This document shows positions 19,833-29,290 of a DNA stretch of 64,000 nucleotides, in pieces. The stretch covers positions 9,042-73,041 of the forward strand of contig JALOAJ010000010.1 of assembly GCA_023228885.1 (NCBI GenBank). Direction: 5' to 3'. The stretch's first letter is position 1. Each line of letters starts with the position of its first letter. The notes below the pieces were generated by a model. It made no database searches. It saw nothing but the letters and a program-made list of their open reading frames with translations, and was not told the DNA's origin. Both the position numbers and the translations under genes were made by a program. The DNA is from Bacillota bacterium (lineage in GTDB: Bacteria > Bacillota > Clostridia > Monoglobales > Firm-18).

Positions 19833-21476
19833 TTATCTCTCACTGCCTGATTGATTTTCCCGGTACCACTCATTCGCCTCCTCCGTCAACTGCCAAAGCC
19901 CAGAGAAGTACAACTCCTCCACAAAAAGGTCAAACTCACTTATATCCCTTTCCCCTGATATAAACAATGTATAATTTTCTATAATCATTTTTTTAATCAA
20001 CGCCTTGTACTGCGGATAGGACGGAAGCCCTCCCCATATGGGGTTAATGTATTTATCAACATACTTATGACTCTCCATATTTTCCATATATTTCGTCCGA
20101 ATACGCGGATATAATTTATAGTTAGCCGGTGCCCGGAAAAAACCGTTGGTTCCCAAGCCGAGCCTGGCCCTGAAATTAGAATCGGTGGCTTCCCCTATGT
20201 ATATAAGCCCGACATCGGGGTCAATCTCGTAGTGCACACCCTCAAATCCATACTGCGCCATCATTCCGAACGCATAATCCGTGTTCGTCAGTTCATACAT
20301 TTCCAAAATTTTATCCATCTTTCTGCTGTCCTCGGCGGCGCCCTTTCCCAAACTGACCGCGCCGCCGCTGTAGACTCCCCACATTTCGGTTCCGGACAAG
20401 CCGTCAGGTCCGATAAGTGGTCGCCCTTCAACATATGACGCATCGTCCCCCTGAAGCGCTTTAAAATAGAAATAATGGTCGGAGGCGGCATCCTTTTCGT
20501 TAAAGGGCTTAGCCACATGATAGGCATGCCCCGGAACCGAAAATCCGATTCGACCGTTTTGGAATGATACGGAATTCGCCCAATAGGTTCCTTTATTTTC
20601 GCCGCTTATAAATTCCGGATCAATAAGCCCATCCCTGTGCCATTTGTTAAGCAGGGTGAGTGCATCCTTCATTTCAGGCATAACAGCAGTCGCTACAACG
20701 GTTCCATCCTCCCTAATTGTCCATGTGAAGCTGTTTGAGCCGCCTACCGATTGAAAGGGTATGCCGCCAAACGCCCCAAACACCGTACTAAACCCGGTAT
20801 TCGATAAGGCGTAGGTGTCATCAACGCCGTTTCCATCCGGATCTTCATGGGCAAATTTATAGAAGGCAGCCTCAGCCTCCAGAAGTGTTTCGGGAATTTT
20901 GTAAATCCCCACATTCCATAGCCAGTCATCGCGCCAAATCGGAACAAAATGATATATGCCGTTGCTGTTATACCCTACTGGTATACCGTATATTTCACCG
21001 TTTAATCTTGTGAGATTCCAAGCGTTCTCACCAAGGTTCAGGAGGGTATGCTTGTGTATCGTCGGCGCAATCCGCTGAAGCTTCTCCTCCGGTATGGCAG
21101 CTAAGACGCCTTGCTGGGTGTACGCGTTGAATTGTTCGTTGTTCAAATTCATAATGTCTGGAATCTGCCCTGATGAAATGTGGAGGTTCAAAAACTCCTT
21201 CGCTCTGTTTCTGTCAAAGTATATAAACTCAAATCTTACACCCAGGATTCGTTCGCATTCTTTCATAACCGGCGAATCCGGTGATACAGGCTGGTCATTC
21301 TGCGGAACTATGCTTATGACTATTTCGGGCTCGGAATAGTCCTTCTTCGTTTCGGCAAGATTTCCCGCACATCCGCTGAATAAAATCACAAAACACAGCA
21401 ACAAAATATAGTTTAATAGCTTGAAAAGAACCGTAAGCGTGCGTTTATTAACTATATATGTTACATATGTTTTCAT
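19833..21476 (-). CDS. Orphan sugar-binding lipoprotein (LplA-like)
   Basis: This solute-binding lipoprotein has 547 residues from the ATG at 21476. That start was chosen over upstream in-frame codons because AGGTGAGG lies 6 nt before it and a lipoprotein signal follows, with lipobox LFSGC and the cysteine at residue 36. The mature protein has large-family features, such as EDPDGNGVDDTYALSNTG, an EF-hand-like Asp/Gly loop common in these proteins, and an aromatic-rich C-terminal lobe. Unlike the other two binding proteins in the window it has no permease genes beside it and is followed by an IS110 remnant. It may feed one of the nearby permease pairs or sense ligand; both are inferences. It is divergent from the GH-A gene at 22328. 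Confidence 0.88.
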   Translation of the reverse strand: MKTYVTYIVNKRTLTVLFKLLNYILLLCFVILFSGCAGNLAETKKDYSEPEIVISIVPQNDQPVSPDSPVMKECERILGVRFEFIYFDRNRAKEFLNLHISSGQIPDIMNLNNEQFNAYTQQGVLAAIPEEKLQRIAPTIHKHTLLNLGENAWNLTRLNGEIYGIPVGYNSNGIYHFVPIWRDDWLWNVGIYKIPETLLEAEAAFYKFAHEDPDGNGVDDTYALSNTGFSTVFGAFGGIPFQSVGGSNSFTWTIREDGTVVATAVMPEMKDALTLLNKWHRDGLIDPEFISGENKGTYWANSVSFQNGRIGFSVPGHAYHVAKPFNEKDAASDHYFYFKALQGDDASYVEGRPLIGPDGLSGTEMWGVYSGGAVSLGKGAAEDSRKMDKILEMYELTNTDYAFGMMAQYGFEGVHYEIDPDVGLIYIGEATDSNFRARLGLGTNGFFRAPANYKLYPRIRTKYMENMESHKYVDKYINPIWGGLPSYPQYKALIKKMIIENYTLFISGERDISEFDLFVEELYFSGLWQLTEEANEWYRENQSGSER

Positions 21477-21602
21477 CAAAATCCTCACCTTTTTTATGTT
21501 ATCGACCATAGCTACAGCACTTGCGATAAACGGCTTCAATATCTTCCATATATCTGTATCGCCATGCATAAGCTAAGAACTTTTGTTTCTGTCAGCCTTA
21601 TC

Positions 21603-21622
21603 ATTTCACAATATTTCACAAT
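21603..21622 (-). promoter_or_regulatory. Tandem 10-bp repeat upstream of orphan binding-protein gene
   Basis: ATTTCACAAT occurs twice without spacing (ATTGTGAAAT twice on the minus strand), 127 nt upstream of the ATG at 21476. Tandem repeats of one helical turn can be regulator sites, but there is no second example in the window to support a specific regulator. Confidence 0.3.
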
Positions 21623-21708
21623 TTCTTTTTACTTTGTATATCACAATTGAAAAACGGTTCGAAATTTTAGTTAAGAAACGATCCACTAAACTTATAGTCT
21701 CCATAACA

Positions 21709-21767
21709 ATTTTAATAAAATTTAATTAGGCATCAACACTAAAATACATTGATAAATCAAGTGTTGA
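21709..21767 (-). promoter_or_regulatory. Possible promoter with overlapping inverted repeat
   Basis: On the minus strand TTGATG (21731-21736) and TAAAAT (21709-21714) are separated by 16 nt and could drive the lipoprotein gene at 21476 with a long leader. An inverted repeat, TCAACACT (21733-21740) and AGTGTTGA (21760-21767), overlaps the -35 box and would suit an operator. The area is AT-rich, so chance matches are likely. The rest of the 21477-22258 gap holds only a short unrecognised minus-strand reading frame near 21880-22020 with the peptide RIDGYLAPFMFMNNNPEEIM, possibly a gene fragment. Confidence 0.3.
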
Positions 21768-22258
21768 CACATTTTCTTAAATAATTTTAAATGATATTAG
21801 TATATGAGGTCTATGAATCATTTTGCCATGGACCAAATTTCAATTGTAAAGAGGGCCGCTTTTCATTCGGTTTAATCATACTTCCCGCATGATTTCCTCC
21901 GGGTTATTGTTCATAAACATAAAAGGCGCTAAGTAGCCGTCGATTCGTGTTTTCGGCATGTATCCTTTGATTTGATCCACCAATACATTCAGATTAAGTG
22001 TATTTCGCAGTTATTTGTCAACTATTTATTAGTATAGCACGCAGTATATATATGTCAACGCAAAAGAAATGATAAAATAGCTACTTTTTTGCGAATTCTT
22101 CTTTCATACATCATCCATCGCCCAAAATTTGGGTATTAAGAATTATCTGCAGACCGGCAATAACCTCACAGAACGATAGATAAACGATATGAGAAATACA
22201 CATCTTATTTGATATTTTAAACACTTTTTTTTTAATATCGGTTAATGCGGAAATTTGC

Positions 22259-22287
22259 TTGACTCAGGGAATACGCAGCAGTATAAT
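22259..22287 (+). promoter_or_regulatory. Sigma-A-type promoter of the GH-A gene
   Basis: TTGACT (22259-22264) and TATAAT (22282-22287) are separated by 17 nt, near-consensus for vegetative sigma factor, and lie 40 nt upstream of the ATG at 22328. Confidence 0.7.
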
Positions 22288-22327
22288 GAAAAGAGTATTG
22301 AAATAAGAACAGGGAGTGTGGTCTATT

Positions 22328-23287
22328 ATGCACGAGATAACTAAAGAGTATTCCCGTGTGCGTGGCTTTAATTTTCAGCCCGACTGGGGCGCCACCGGAG
22401 TGACGGTGTGGCAAAAATTTGATCCGGTGCGGTACCGTGAGCTGATACAGGCGGGGAAGGAGGCGTTTCCCGGAATAAATACCCTTCGTATCTGGCTCAG
22501 CTTTGACGCATGGTGCGAGGATAAGAAGTTATTCCTAAGCAATGTGCGCACAGCTATGGATATAATCACCTCCTCAGGGCTTGCTTGCATTCCCACATAT
22601 TTTAACGGATGGTCAAGCATTCCGAATTTTGGAGGCTTTGCCGCATCGATTTTAAAGCACATATCCAAAAGAGACTATGAGCCTTACCGTACATATCTTC
22701 GCGAAAGCATGGAAGCAACGAAAAAGGGTAACATTTTAATACATGACATTTCCAACGAGCCCTTTAATTCGGTTGTGAAAAACCCTCCATGGATTGAAGT
22801 GGTCATTAATTTTTTAAAAGCAATGGCGGAGGAGGCGCGCGAAACCGATGACCGTCCTATTACCGTTGGCTCACAGGGGTTTGCGCTAAATGAGGAGAGA
22901 ACCTATTATGATATAGATGCGTTAGCCGGCTTTACCGATGTTATTTCCATACACCCGTATAAAGTGGGGGATCCGCAAGGGGAAGGAGAGAACCGGCTAA
23001 TTAAGCTGCTGGAACTTGTAGATAAATATAAGAAGCCTGTGATTATAACCGAATGTATATGGGGGTCGGAGGATGAAAAAGGGCATGTAGAAACGATAAA
23101 GCAAGACCTTGCGGTTTTCAATAAATATAATATTGGATTTTTAGCTCATGCGCTGTGCACCTCTCCGGTTGCGGACCTTCATCCCCTAAGAGGCAAGGAC
23201 GCACTGACCTGCCTTGGCATTTATATGGCATTTTTAGATGAAGACTTAAATATACGCAAGGGTCATGAGGTTTTTAATAACTACTAA
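22328..23287 (+). CDS. Cytoplasmic glycoside hydrolase, clan GH-A (cellulase/GH5-like)
   Basis: The 319-residue protein lacks a signal peptide and shows the (beta/alpha)8-barrel pattern of clan GH-A glycosidases. The probable acid/base is Glu144 in HDISNEPFN, at the end of strand 4; the probable nucleophile is Glu242 in VIITECIWG, at strand 7. Upstream, RGFNFQPDWGATG and NTLRIWLSFDAW are typical of the N-terminal barrel strands. The family within the clan is unsure and the substrate cannot be read from sequence. ATG at 22328 was chosen because AGGGAG lies 11 nt upstream; an in-frame GTG at 22316 abuts that site. A near-consensus promoter precedes it, suggesting separate, perhaps constitutive expression. 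The AraC-type regulator gene follows after 160 nt. Confidence 0.8.
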   Translation: MHEITKEYSRVRGFNFQPDWGATGVTVWQKFDPVRYRELIQAGKEAFPGINTLRIWLSFDAWCEDKKLFLSNVRTAMDIITSSGLACIPTYFNGWSSIPNFGGFAASILKHISKRDYEPYRTYLRESMEATKKGNILIHDISNEPFNSVVKNPPWIEVVINFLKAMAEEARETDDRPITVGSQGFALNEERTYYDIDALAGFTDVISIHPYKVGDPQGEGENRLIKLLELVDKYKKPVIITECIWGSEDEKGHVETIKQDLAVFNKYNIGFLAHALCTSPVADLHPLRGKDALTCLGIYMAFLDEDLNIRKGHEVFNNY

Positions 23288-23377
23288 TACCCTGATCGGA
23301 CTATAAATTAGGAGCTCACATGTGGGTTTTTAAGTATGTTCAAAAATTTTCATCCAAAGCGCCGCTGATTTCGACAT

Positions 23378-23403
23378 CCATAGGCAAGCTTGCTTGTCTA
23401 TGG
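23378..23403 (+). other. Stem-loop in the leader of the AraC-type regulator gene
   Basis: CCATAGGCAAGC (23378-23389) pairs with GCTTGTCTATGG (23392-23403) with one G-T pair and a 2-nt loop. It lies 45 nt before the start codon at 23448. No T-run follows, so it is not a standard terminator. Confidence 0.35.
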
Positions 23404-23447
23404 GCTAAATGAAAAATAGTATAAACCTACGAGAAGGAAAATAAACA

Positions 23448-25823
23448 ATGCAGCTAATGCAAAAAAACATTTTCACAAAATTGAAAAATATTTTCACAAA
23501 ATTATTGTCTTACACAAAACACAGTTACCGTTTTAAGCTATTTATGATATATTTTGTTTTCGTTGTTTTTGTTATCTTCATTTTATTGTATTTGTTAACC
23601 TCTTACTTTAACAACAATTTGAGAAATGAAATATATCAATCTGCAAACACAAGGCTGACACAGGTAAAGACATTTGTGGATGCCGAAATTGTGAACAGTG
23701 TTAATGCCATCGTAAACCAGAGCTTTTTGGATGTTTCGTCGGAAAAGGGAATGTTAGATTTCTTTATAGGATCCTTCTCATACTCAAAGAACAAAACCCT
23801 GATTTCGGCCCAAAATATGCTCTCCTTGATTACACTTAACAATTCCTTTGTAGATTCAATTTGGCTGTACCGCAAAGCAGACGATTCGCTTCTTTCCTCC
23901 AAAGAAGGAATTATTTTTTCCCTTAAGAATCCATCCGTAGATATGAGCAAAATCGTTAATTCTGATTTAATCTATGAAACGGTCGGTGCCGAGATAAGCT
24001 CGCGATGGATCGGAACTGTTGAGAACAGCGTGTTTTGGCAAGAACGGCGGATCGTATCCTTTGCGCAAACCATACCGTTTTTTTCGCACTCCTCAAAACG
24101 ATTCGGATGCGTAGTGATAAATTTGGATTATGACAAGATTTGGGCGCACATGCAGTCGGTCTTAAGATTTGATAGCTCTATGGTTGTCATAGATTCCAAC
24201 GGCGAATTTCTTCTGGAATACGGGTTGAAGCCTTCACTCATATCGCTGGAGAAGGAATATATACAGGAAATATTGAGTGGCGAGGAATCCTTCCGGGTTA
24301 CAAAGATTGCAGGAAAGCATGTCTTGTTAACATGGGTCAAATCTGACGAGAATGATTGGATGTACATTTCCACTATCCCGGTTGAAACGCTGCAAAGTCA
24401 GATTAATATTTCACATAATTTTATAATAACATTACTTATATTTATTGTTATTGTTACCCTTATAGGGTTAATAGCAATTACATCTCATATGTATAAGCCT
24501 ATTCAAATGATTTTAGATTCCATATACGGCCACATGTACGGTCACATGGAATCTCAAGGCTCGGATAACATGAACAACGATGAATTTATGCATATAAATA
24601 ATGTTATAACCAACCTGAATTATAAGATAGATGAGATGCAGGATGTTATATATAAAAACCAAGGTATTATTAAGCACAAAATCATTATGGATATTTTATA
24701 CGGAAACATATCGGGAGAAGCGGACGCCCTGCAGCATTTGAAGTTAGTAAATCCAAATTTCCTGTATCGGGAATACGCCATTATTCTAACTGATATAAAC
24801 AGCCGCGTATTCCAAAACCTCCCTTTTGTTCAGCGTGAATTCATTATCGGAAAGGCAATCGACAAGATTGACAGTCTTTTTTCACAGGAAAGCTGCTGTT
24901 TCAGTATTTGTTATCCCTCGCACTGTTTAGTCAGTATTGTAAACGCCGATTCTCTGGACAAGATATTTCAGGATAAGGAATTTATCATTGACCATCTTTA
25001 TGAAACTTTGGGGCAAATAAAATACAATATTGTAATAAGCAGACACACCGATACGATAAAACAGCTAAGCAAAATGTATGAGCGTATCCGAGGCTACCTA
25101 AAGTATAGCTTTATCTACGGATACGGCAATGTGTTCACTGAATATGAGCTTGAGCGCATTGAAAAAAACAATCCCGAGCTTGAAGCGGAAGCCGCGCCCT
25201 ATGAGCAGTTGTTAAAATCCAACAAATTCGAAGAATTGAAAAGAGCGCTTTCTAATTTTCCTCATAAGGCGCAAAGCAAAGGCTATTCCTTTAAGTATAC
25301 GCAAAGCTTTATTTTACATATATTAAAAATGATATGCCGAATAAGTAAGAAACACAATGTAAAGAGCGAGGAAATCAATAAAAATGCGTTGCTTTTTGAC
25401 TTTAACAATATAGACTCAATCAATGATTGCGTTTCATGGATGTACAATCTCATTAATTTATATGATGAAAGCTCAAAATTAAAGGATGCTGTAATTAAGA
25501 GTGAGTTTATAGACAAAATCGTCAATTACATTACAGAAAATATAGAAAACGGCGTTTCCCTGAATTCCACAGCTGAGAAATTCTATGTCAGCCCCGGTTA
25601 CTTGAGCAGATTGTTCAAGGAAAGCACGGGAGTTAATTTTTCAGAGTTTCTGATAGGCAAAAAATTTGAAAAAACAACCGAGCTGCTTATGGATAAAAAA
25701 AAGAAACCCGTTTCGGAAATTGCCTCCCTGCTTGGCTATTCAAATATTTCTTATTTTAATAAGCGGTTTAAAGAAAAGTTTGGCATGACGCCCACGCAGT
25801 ATCGTAAAAAACATTCAAAATAA
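23448..25823 (+). CDS. Membrane-bound AraC-family transcriptional regulator
   Basis: The 791-residue protein has one membrane segment near residues 27-50, a large extracytoplasmic sensor region of Cache-like length, a second membrane segment near 320-345, and a cytoplasmic part ending in an AraC-type double helix-turn-helix (about 685-791). The HTH shows typical features such as YVSPGYLSRLFKESTGVNF and IASLLGYSNISYFNKRFKE. Such one-component regulators, common in Paenibacillus and Clostridia, sense an extracellular ligand or binding protein and control nearby sugar genes. It is followed after 65 nt by the FAD oxidoreductase and GH127-like genes, its likeliest targets, and may also control the left arm; both are inferred. 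The ATG follows AGAAGGAAA. Confidence 0.9.
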   Translation: MQLMQKNIFTKLKNIFTKLLSYTKHSYRFKLFMIYFVFVVFVIFILLYLLTSYFNNNLRNEIYQSANTRLTQVKTFVDAEIVNSVNAIVNQSFLDVSSEKGMLDFFIGSFSYSKNKTLISAQNMLSLITLNNSFVDSIWLYRKADDSLLSSKEGIIFSLKNPSVDMSKIVNSDLIYETVGAEISSRWIGTVENSVFWQERRIVSFAQTIPFFSHSSKRFGCVVINLDYDKIWAHMQSVLRFDSSMVVIDSNGEFLLEYGLKPSLISLEKEYIQEILSGEESFRVTKIAGKHVLLTWVKSDENDWMYISTIPVETLQSQINISHNFIITLLIFIVIVTLIGLIAITSHMYKPIQMILDSIYGHMYGHMESQGSDNMNNDEFMHINNVITNLNYKIDEMQDVIYKNQGIIKHKIIMDILYGNISGEADALQHLKLVNPNFLYREYAIILTDINSRVFQNLPFVQREFIIGKAIDKIDSLFSQESCCFSICYPSHCLVSIVNADSLDKIFQDKEFIIDHLYETLGQIKYNIVISRHTDTIKQLSKMYERIRGYLKYSFIYGYGNVFTEYELERIEKNNPELEAEAAPYEQLLKSNKFEELKRALSNFPHKAQSKGYSFKYTQSFILHILKMICRISKKHNVKSEEINKNALLFDFNNIDSINDCVSWMYNLINLYDESSKLKDAVIKSEFIDKIVNYITENIENGVSLNSTAEKFYVSPGYLSRLFKESTGVNFSEFLIGKKFEKTTELLMDKKKKPVSEIASLLGYSNISYFNKRFKEKFGMTPTQYRKKHSK

Positions 25824-25888
25824 TACTAAACCTGTTCGCCCACGCAGGGTTACCGGATAGGTCTGTTGAGGAAAGGATTACTATAATA

Positions 25889-27229
25889 ATGAAAATTGTT
25901 GAACAGGCAAGAGAAATTGAAATAATTGATGAAGTTGATGTTTGTGTTCTTGGAGGAAGCAGTACAGGAGTGTTTGCGGCGGTTCGAGCCGCTCAAATGG
26001 GAATGAGGACGGCCATTGTGGAAAAACAGAATAGTTTTGGCGGCGCAGCGACCTCGGGACTCACCCACATATGGCATTCCATTTTCGACGCCGAGCATAG
26101 TAAAAAAATTATCAGCGGACTAAGCGAAATGGTGATTAACCGATTGGCTGAAAGAAACGCGGTAATTATCCACAAACCTACTGTATCAAGCGCCAACATA
26201 ATGAATACTGAGGAACTTAAGATAGAGCTTGATATTCTTGTTTCTGAGCATAAAATAAAACCATATCTTCATACTTTATTTTCATCCGCAATTACAGAGA
26301 ATAATAACATAACGGCTGTAATTGTAGAAAATAAGGATGGCCGAAAGGCAATCAAGGCTAAATTTTTCATTGACTGCACAGGTGACGGTGATTTATGCCG
26401 CAGAATAGGGATAGCTTCATATACATATGATACTTTACAGCCTCCGACTACTTGTGCCAAGATTTACGGGGCAAACGACCCCAGCTTCAGCGCGCTGATA
26501 CGTGAACACGGCTCAGAATTCGGTTTACAAAAGGATTGGGGCTGGCGCAATGTAATTCCGAACACGGACAATATTAAAATGCACGCCGAAACACATGTTT
26601 TTGATGTGAACTGCGCTCATGCCGGCGACTTGACTTATAGTGAAATGGAAGGGCGCAGACAGGTTCGGGCGTACATGGACTTGTTTCGGAAATATGTTGA
26701 AAACGGTGAAAAAATCACTCTGCTCTCCCTTCCCTCCTATATAGGCGTAAGGGAGAGCTATCACATAAAATCACTGCATAAAATAAAAACCGATGATTTA
26801 CTTATGGGGATAACATATCCCGACGCGATAGGAAACGGCTCATACCGGACGGATCGGCATCACAGCCACGATTCAGGCATCACATTCAGATATTTGAACG
26901 GCGTTACGGAAACGATACAGCAATCAGGTGAGCTGCCTGTAATGGGGAGATGGAGGGAAGAATGTGATAATTACCCTACATACTATCAGATTCCTTTCCG
27001 TTCCTTAGTCCCAGATACAAAGATAGAAAACATACTGTTCGCAGGAAGAATGATAGATGCTGAGGCTGAAGCCTTCGGCGCCCTTAGGGTTATGATAAAT
27101 ACTAACCAGATGGGCGAGGCGGTGGGGACGGCTGCAGCATTGGCGGTTGAATACGACTGTCCGGCAAGGGATATAAACACGACGGAGCTGCGGAGCAGAC
27201 TTTCCGATTTTAACGCCGTAATTTTATAA
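25889..27229 (+). CDS. FAD-dependent oxidoreductase (FAD_oxidored family)
   Basis: The 446-residue cytoplasmic protein has an N-terminal dinucleotide-binding fold with the glycine motif VLGGSSTGVFAA (residues 20-31), followed by IVEKQNSFGGAATSGLTHIW, the usual FAD-contact region of this family. A second FAD segment near the C-terminus reads NILFAGRMIDAEAEAFGALR. Proteins of this family often sit in polysaccharide loci and are annotated only as FAD-dependent oxidoreductases; the reaction is not settled. It is 17 nt upstream of the GH127-like gene, with which it probably forms an operon. Oxidation of a sugar ring before or after glycosidic cleavage is a plausible but unproven role. The ATG follows GAGGAAAGG at slightly long spacing. 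Confidence 0.85.
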   Translation: MKIVEQAREIEIIDEVDVCVLGGSSTGVFAAVRAAQMGMRTAIVEKQNSFGGAATSGLTHIWHSIFDAEHSKKIISGLSEMVINRLAERNAVIIHKPTVSSANIMNTEELKIELDILVSEHKIKPYLHTLFSSAITENNNITAVIVENKDGRKAIKAKFFIDCTGDGDLCRRIGIASYTYDTLQPPTTCAKIYGANDPSFSALIREHGSEFGLQKDWGWRNVIPNTDNIKMHAETHVFDVNCAHAGDLTYSEMEGRRQVRAYMDLFRKYVENGEKITLLSLPSYIGVRESYHIKSLHKIKTDDLLMGITYPDAIGNGSYRTDRHHSHDSGITFRYLNGVTETIQQSGELPVMGRWREECDNYPTYYQIPFRSLVPDTKIENILFAGRMIDAEAEAFGALRVMINTNQMGEAVGTAAALAVEYDCPARDINTTELRSRLSDFNAVIL

Positions 27230-27246
27230 CAGTTAGGAGTATAAAA

Positions 27247-28938
27247 ATGTATGAACAGTTTGACCCGTTAAAAAACGCAGAGCTTGCGTTAAATTATCTT
27301 ACAAATATGGTGGATGAAAAATATGACAACCTTCCATATTGGCTTATACTGCCTCATAAAAAGCCCGCAGAAGCTGCGCATTGCCGTGTTGATGACGCGG
27401 AGCTTGTCGGTTCTTGGTATCAAGCTATAAATCATGTCCGCAAAATGCTAAACACCGATGTGGGCGCGGAGGTTGAACAATCCTTCCGCAGACATTTATT
27501 AAAGTCTTGGGGGGAGCATGGGCTTAGATTCCACGAGGATTATTCGTGGACGCATACCAACCACAGCTCCTTTCATGAAATGGGGTATATTTTGCCGGCT
27601 CTTAATCAAATACTGGAAGAAAATCCGGACGATACTGATGTTGAAAGGATTGCAGCCCGTCTTATCCGAGGTATGCGCAGCTTGGTGACCGAACGTAAGG
27701 TGCGGACATTTTGGTCGGGCGATTTCGTGGAAGAGCAGCCTGTTTATGAATTTCCGAATGATGTATATTTGCGGGATAAGGGCTTTGATTTAACTCGGCA
27801 TACCGGACGCGGTGAGCAGGCAATCCGCAACTCTATTATGCTACACTCGCTTGTGCGCCGTTATGAGTATGCCAATGATGAGGCTGCGCTTGATTTGGCG
27901 GTTGGCATGGCAAATTATTTGTTAGGTCCGTCGCGTTATTTCAACTATAAAATGGAGTTCTTTGGTCATGTTCATTCTAACGGATGGGTGGCATCCGGCT
28001 TGGTTTACCTGGGCCGTGTTACCGGAAATAAAGCATACCTTGAAAGCGGGAAAAAAATATACGACTATATTCGTTCCATATCCTCCGACTTTGGCTGGGT
28101 TCCGGAATACGCACAATGGCATCCGGTTGAGGAAGAGCATTGCGAAACCTGCTGTATAAAGGATATGATTGAATGCGCATATGAGCTGACTTTAGTGGGA
28201 TATGATGAGTATTGGAATGATATCAATAACTTTGCGCGCAATCAGCTTGTTGAAAATCAGGTTAAGAATACGGATTATGTTGTTTCAGACAACAGTCTTC
28301 CAGATAAAAACGGTATTACCTATAAAGATATCGGCAAACGGATGATTGGCGGATTTTCAGGCGGGTCAACTCCAACATCAATATCTCTTACCAAGTTTCG
28401 TTCAATTGCGGGATGTTGTGTTGGTATGGCGCCTGTCGCTCTTGCGATAGTGTGGAATAACGCGGTATTGTTTGAAAATAATGCAGTTGTCGTAAATATT
28501 CCGCTTAACAAATCCATATCCGAGGCAAGTGTTGTTATGGAATATCCCAATGAAGGCAAGCTATCCGTTGCGGTTTATATCCGTTGTGATGTTAAAATAA
28601 GAAAATATCCGTTTATGCATGATGTTAGGGCCGTAATCAATGGAATAGCAGCGGATTTTTCAATTGATGGCGAGAATTTGATGGTGTTTAAGGATGTTCC
28701 GGCAGATGCGGTTGTTACAATAACCCATACCTTAGAAACCGTTAAAGTAAAAGAAACCGTAAGGGGCGCTGAATTAACCGTTATATGGCGTGGCTGCGAT
28801 GTAGTGGACATATTACCCCACGGAGAGCATATGCGGCTGTATCAGCGCGATTTATCCGTTCCGAGGTATTATCCGAATCCCGAAGATATAGTATATTCAG
28901 GAGCATCAGATTACGCGCCGACTCAGCAGAAAAAGTAA
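27247..28938 (+). CDS. GH127-like glycoside hydrolase (beta-L-arabinofuranosidase family, DUF1680)
   Basis: The 563-residue cytoplasmic protein has an alpha/alpha-barrel pattern followed by a C-terminal beta domain. The characteristic zinc site of GH127 appears intact: Glu300 and Cys302 in HCETCC, and Cys390-Cys391 in IAGCCVGMAP. In the characterised beta-L-arabinofuranosidase HypBA1 the corresponding residues are Glu338, Cys340, Cys417 and Cys418, with Cys417 the nucleophile; spacing here (88 between the cysteines, against 77) is similar. Glu287 is a candidate acid/base. Overall similarity to classic members is loose, and two extra cysteines (299, 303) flank the site, so substrate specificity may differ. 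It starts 17 nt after the FAD oxidoreductase gene with a good TAGGAG ribosome site. Confidence 0.72.
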   Translation: MYEQFDPLKNAELALNYLTNMVDEKYDNLPYWLILPHKKPAEAAHCRVDDAELVGSWYQAINHVRKMLNTDVGAEVEQSFRRHLLKSWGEHGLRFHEDYSWTHTNHSSFHEMGYILPALNQILEENPDDTDVERIAARLIRGMRSLVTERKVRTFWSGDFVEEQPVYEFPNDVYLRDKGFDLTRHTGRGEQAIRNSIMLHSLVRRYEYANDEAALDLAVGMANYLLGPSRYFNYKMEFFGHVHSNGWVASGLVYLGRVTGNKAYLESGKKIYDYIRSISSDFGWVPEYAQWHPVEEEHCETCCIKDMIECAYELTLVGYDEYWNDINNFARNQLVENQVKNTDYVVSDNSLPDKNGITYKDIGKRMIGGFSGGSTPTSISLTKFRSIAGCCVGMAPVALAIVWNNAVLFENNAVVVNIPLNKSISEASVVMEYPNEGKLSVAVYIRCDVKIRKYPFMHDVRAVINGIAADFSIDGENLMVFKDVPADAVVTITHTLETVKVKETVRGAELTVIWRGCDVVDILPHGEHMRLYQRDLSVPRYYPNPEDIVYSGASDYAPTQQKK

Positions 28939-29290
28939 TTGATTTAATTATCCTTGAGCAACCCTCGTTCCTTACATATGGTTTTTGGGTTGTGAGTTTG
29001 GCGTTTGTTACGGTTTAGGAATTAGAGTAGGGTTAGCTTAATAGGGTTTTTCTTCATTGTCGGTTGCTATTCGTGCAGCCTTGTCATAAGACACCTTTGG
29101 TGTTCGGATTGATGTTTCTATAATATAATTCCTCTAAAATTCTTGCCATATCTTCCACCCTCTTTCGCGGTAACGCAACAGATACTACAGAAATTAATGG
29201 AAGGCTATATCCCAATTCAGCAAAGTGTTCAACAAAATCAATAAATCTCCATAACATCCTTAGGCACATAGTTCAATATTTTAAATCCTA
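28939..29290 (-). other. Non-coding degraded stretch with unidentified reading-frame fragment
   Basis: After the GH127-like gene no intact gene is visible for about 960 nt. On the minus strand 29084-29269 keeps a 61-codon frame including SLPLISVVSVALPRKRVEDM, which I do not recognise. It lies beyond the recombinase remnant and may belong to the same decayed mobile element. Confidence 0.3.

Noticed and set aside
21880..22020. Minus-strand reading frame with RIDGYLAPFMFMNNNPEEIM.
   Set aside because: Only about 45 codons, no start with a ribosome site and no family recognised; noted as a possible fragment, not called as a gene.
22316..22327. GTG start at 22316 for the GH-A gene.
   Set aside because: It directly abuts the AGGGAG site, leaving no spacing; ATG 22328 fits better.
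23310..23336. Short hairpin CTCACATGTGGG followed by TTTTT after the GH-A gene, as a terminator.
   Set aside because: The stem is at most five base pairs with almost no loop, too weak to support.
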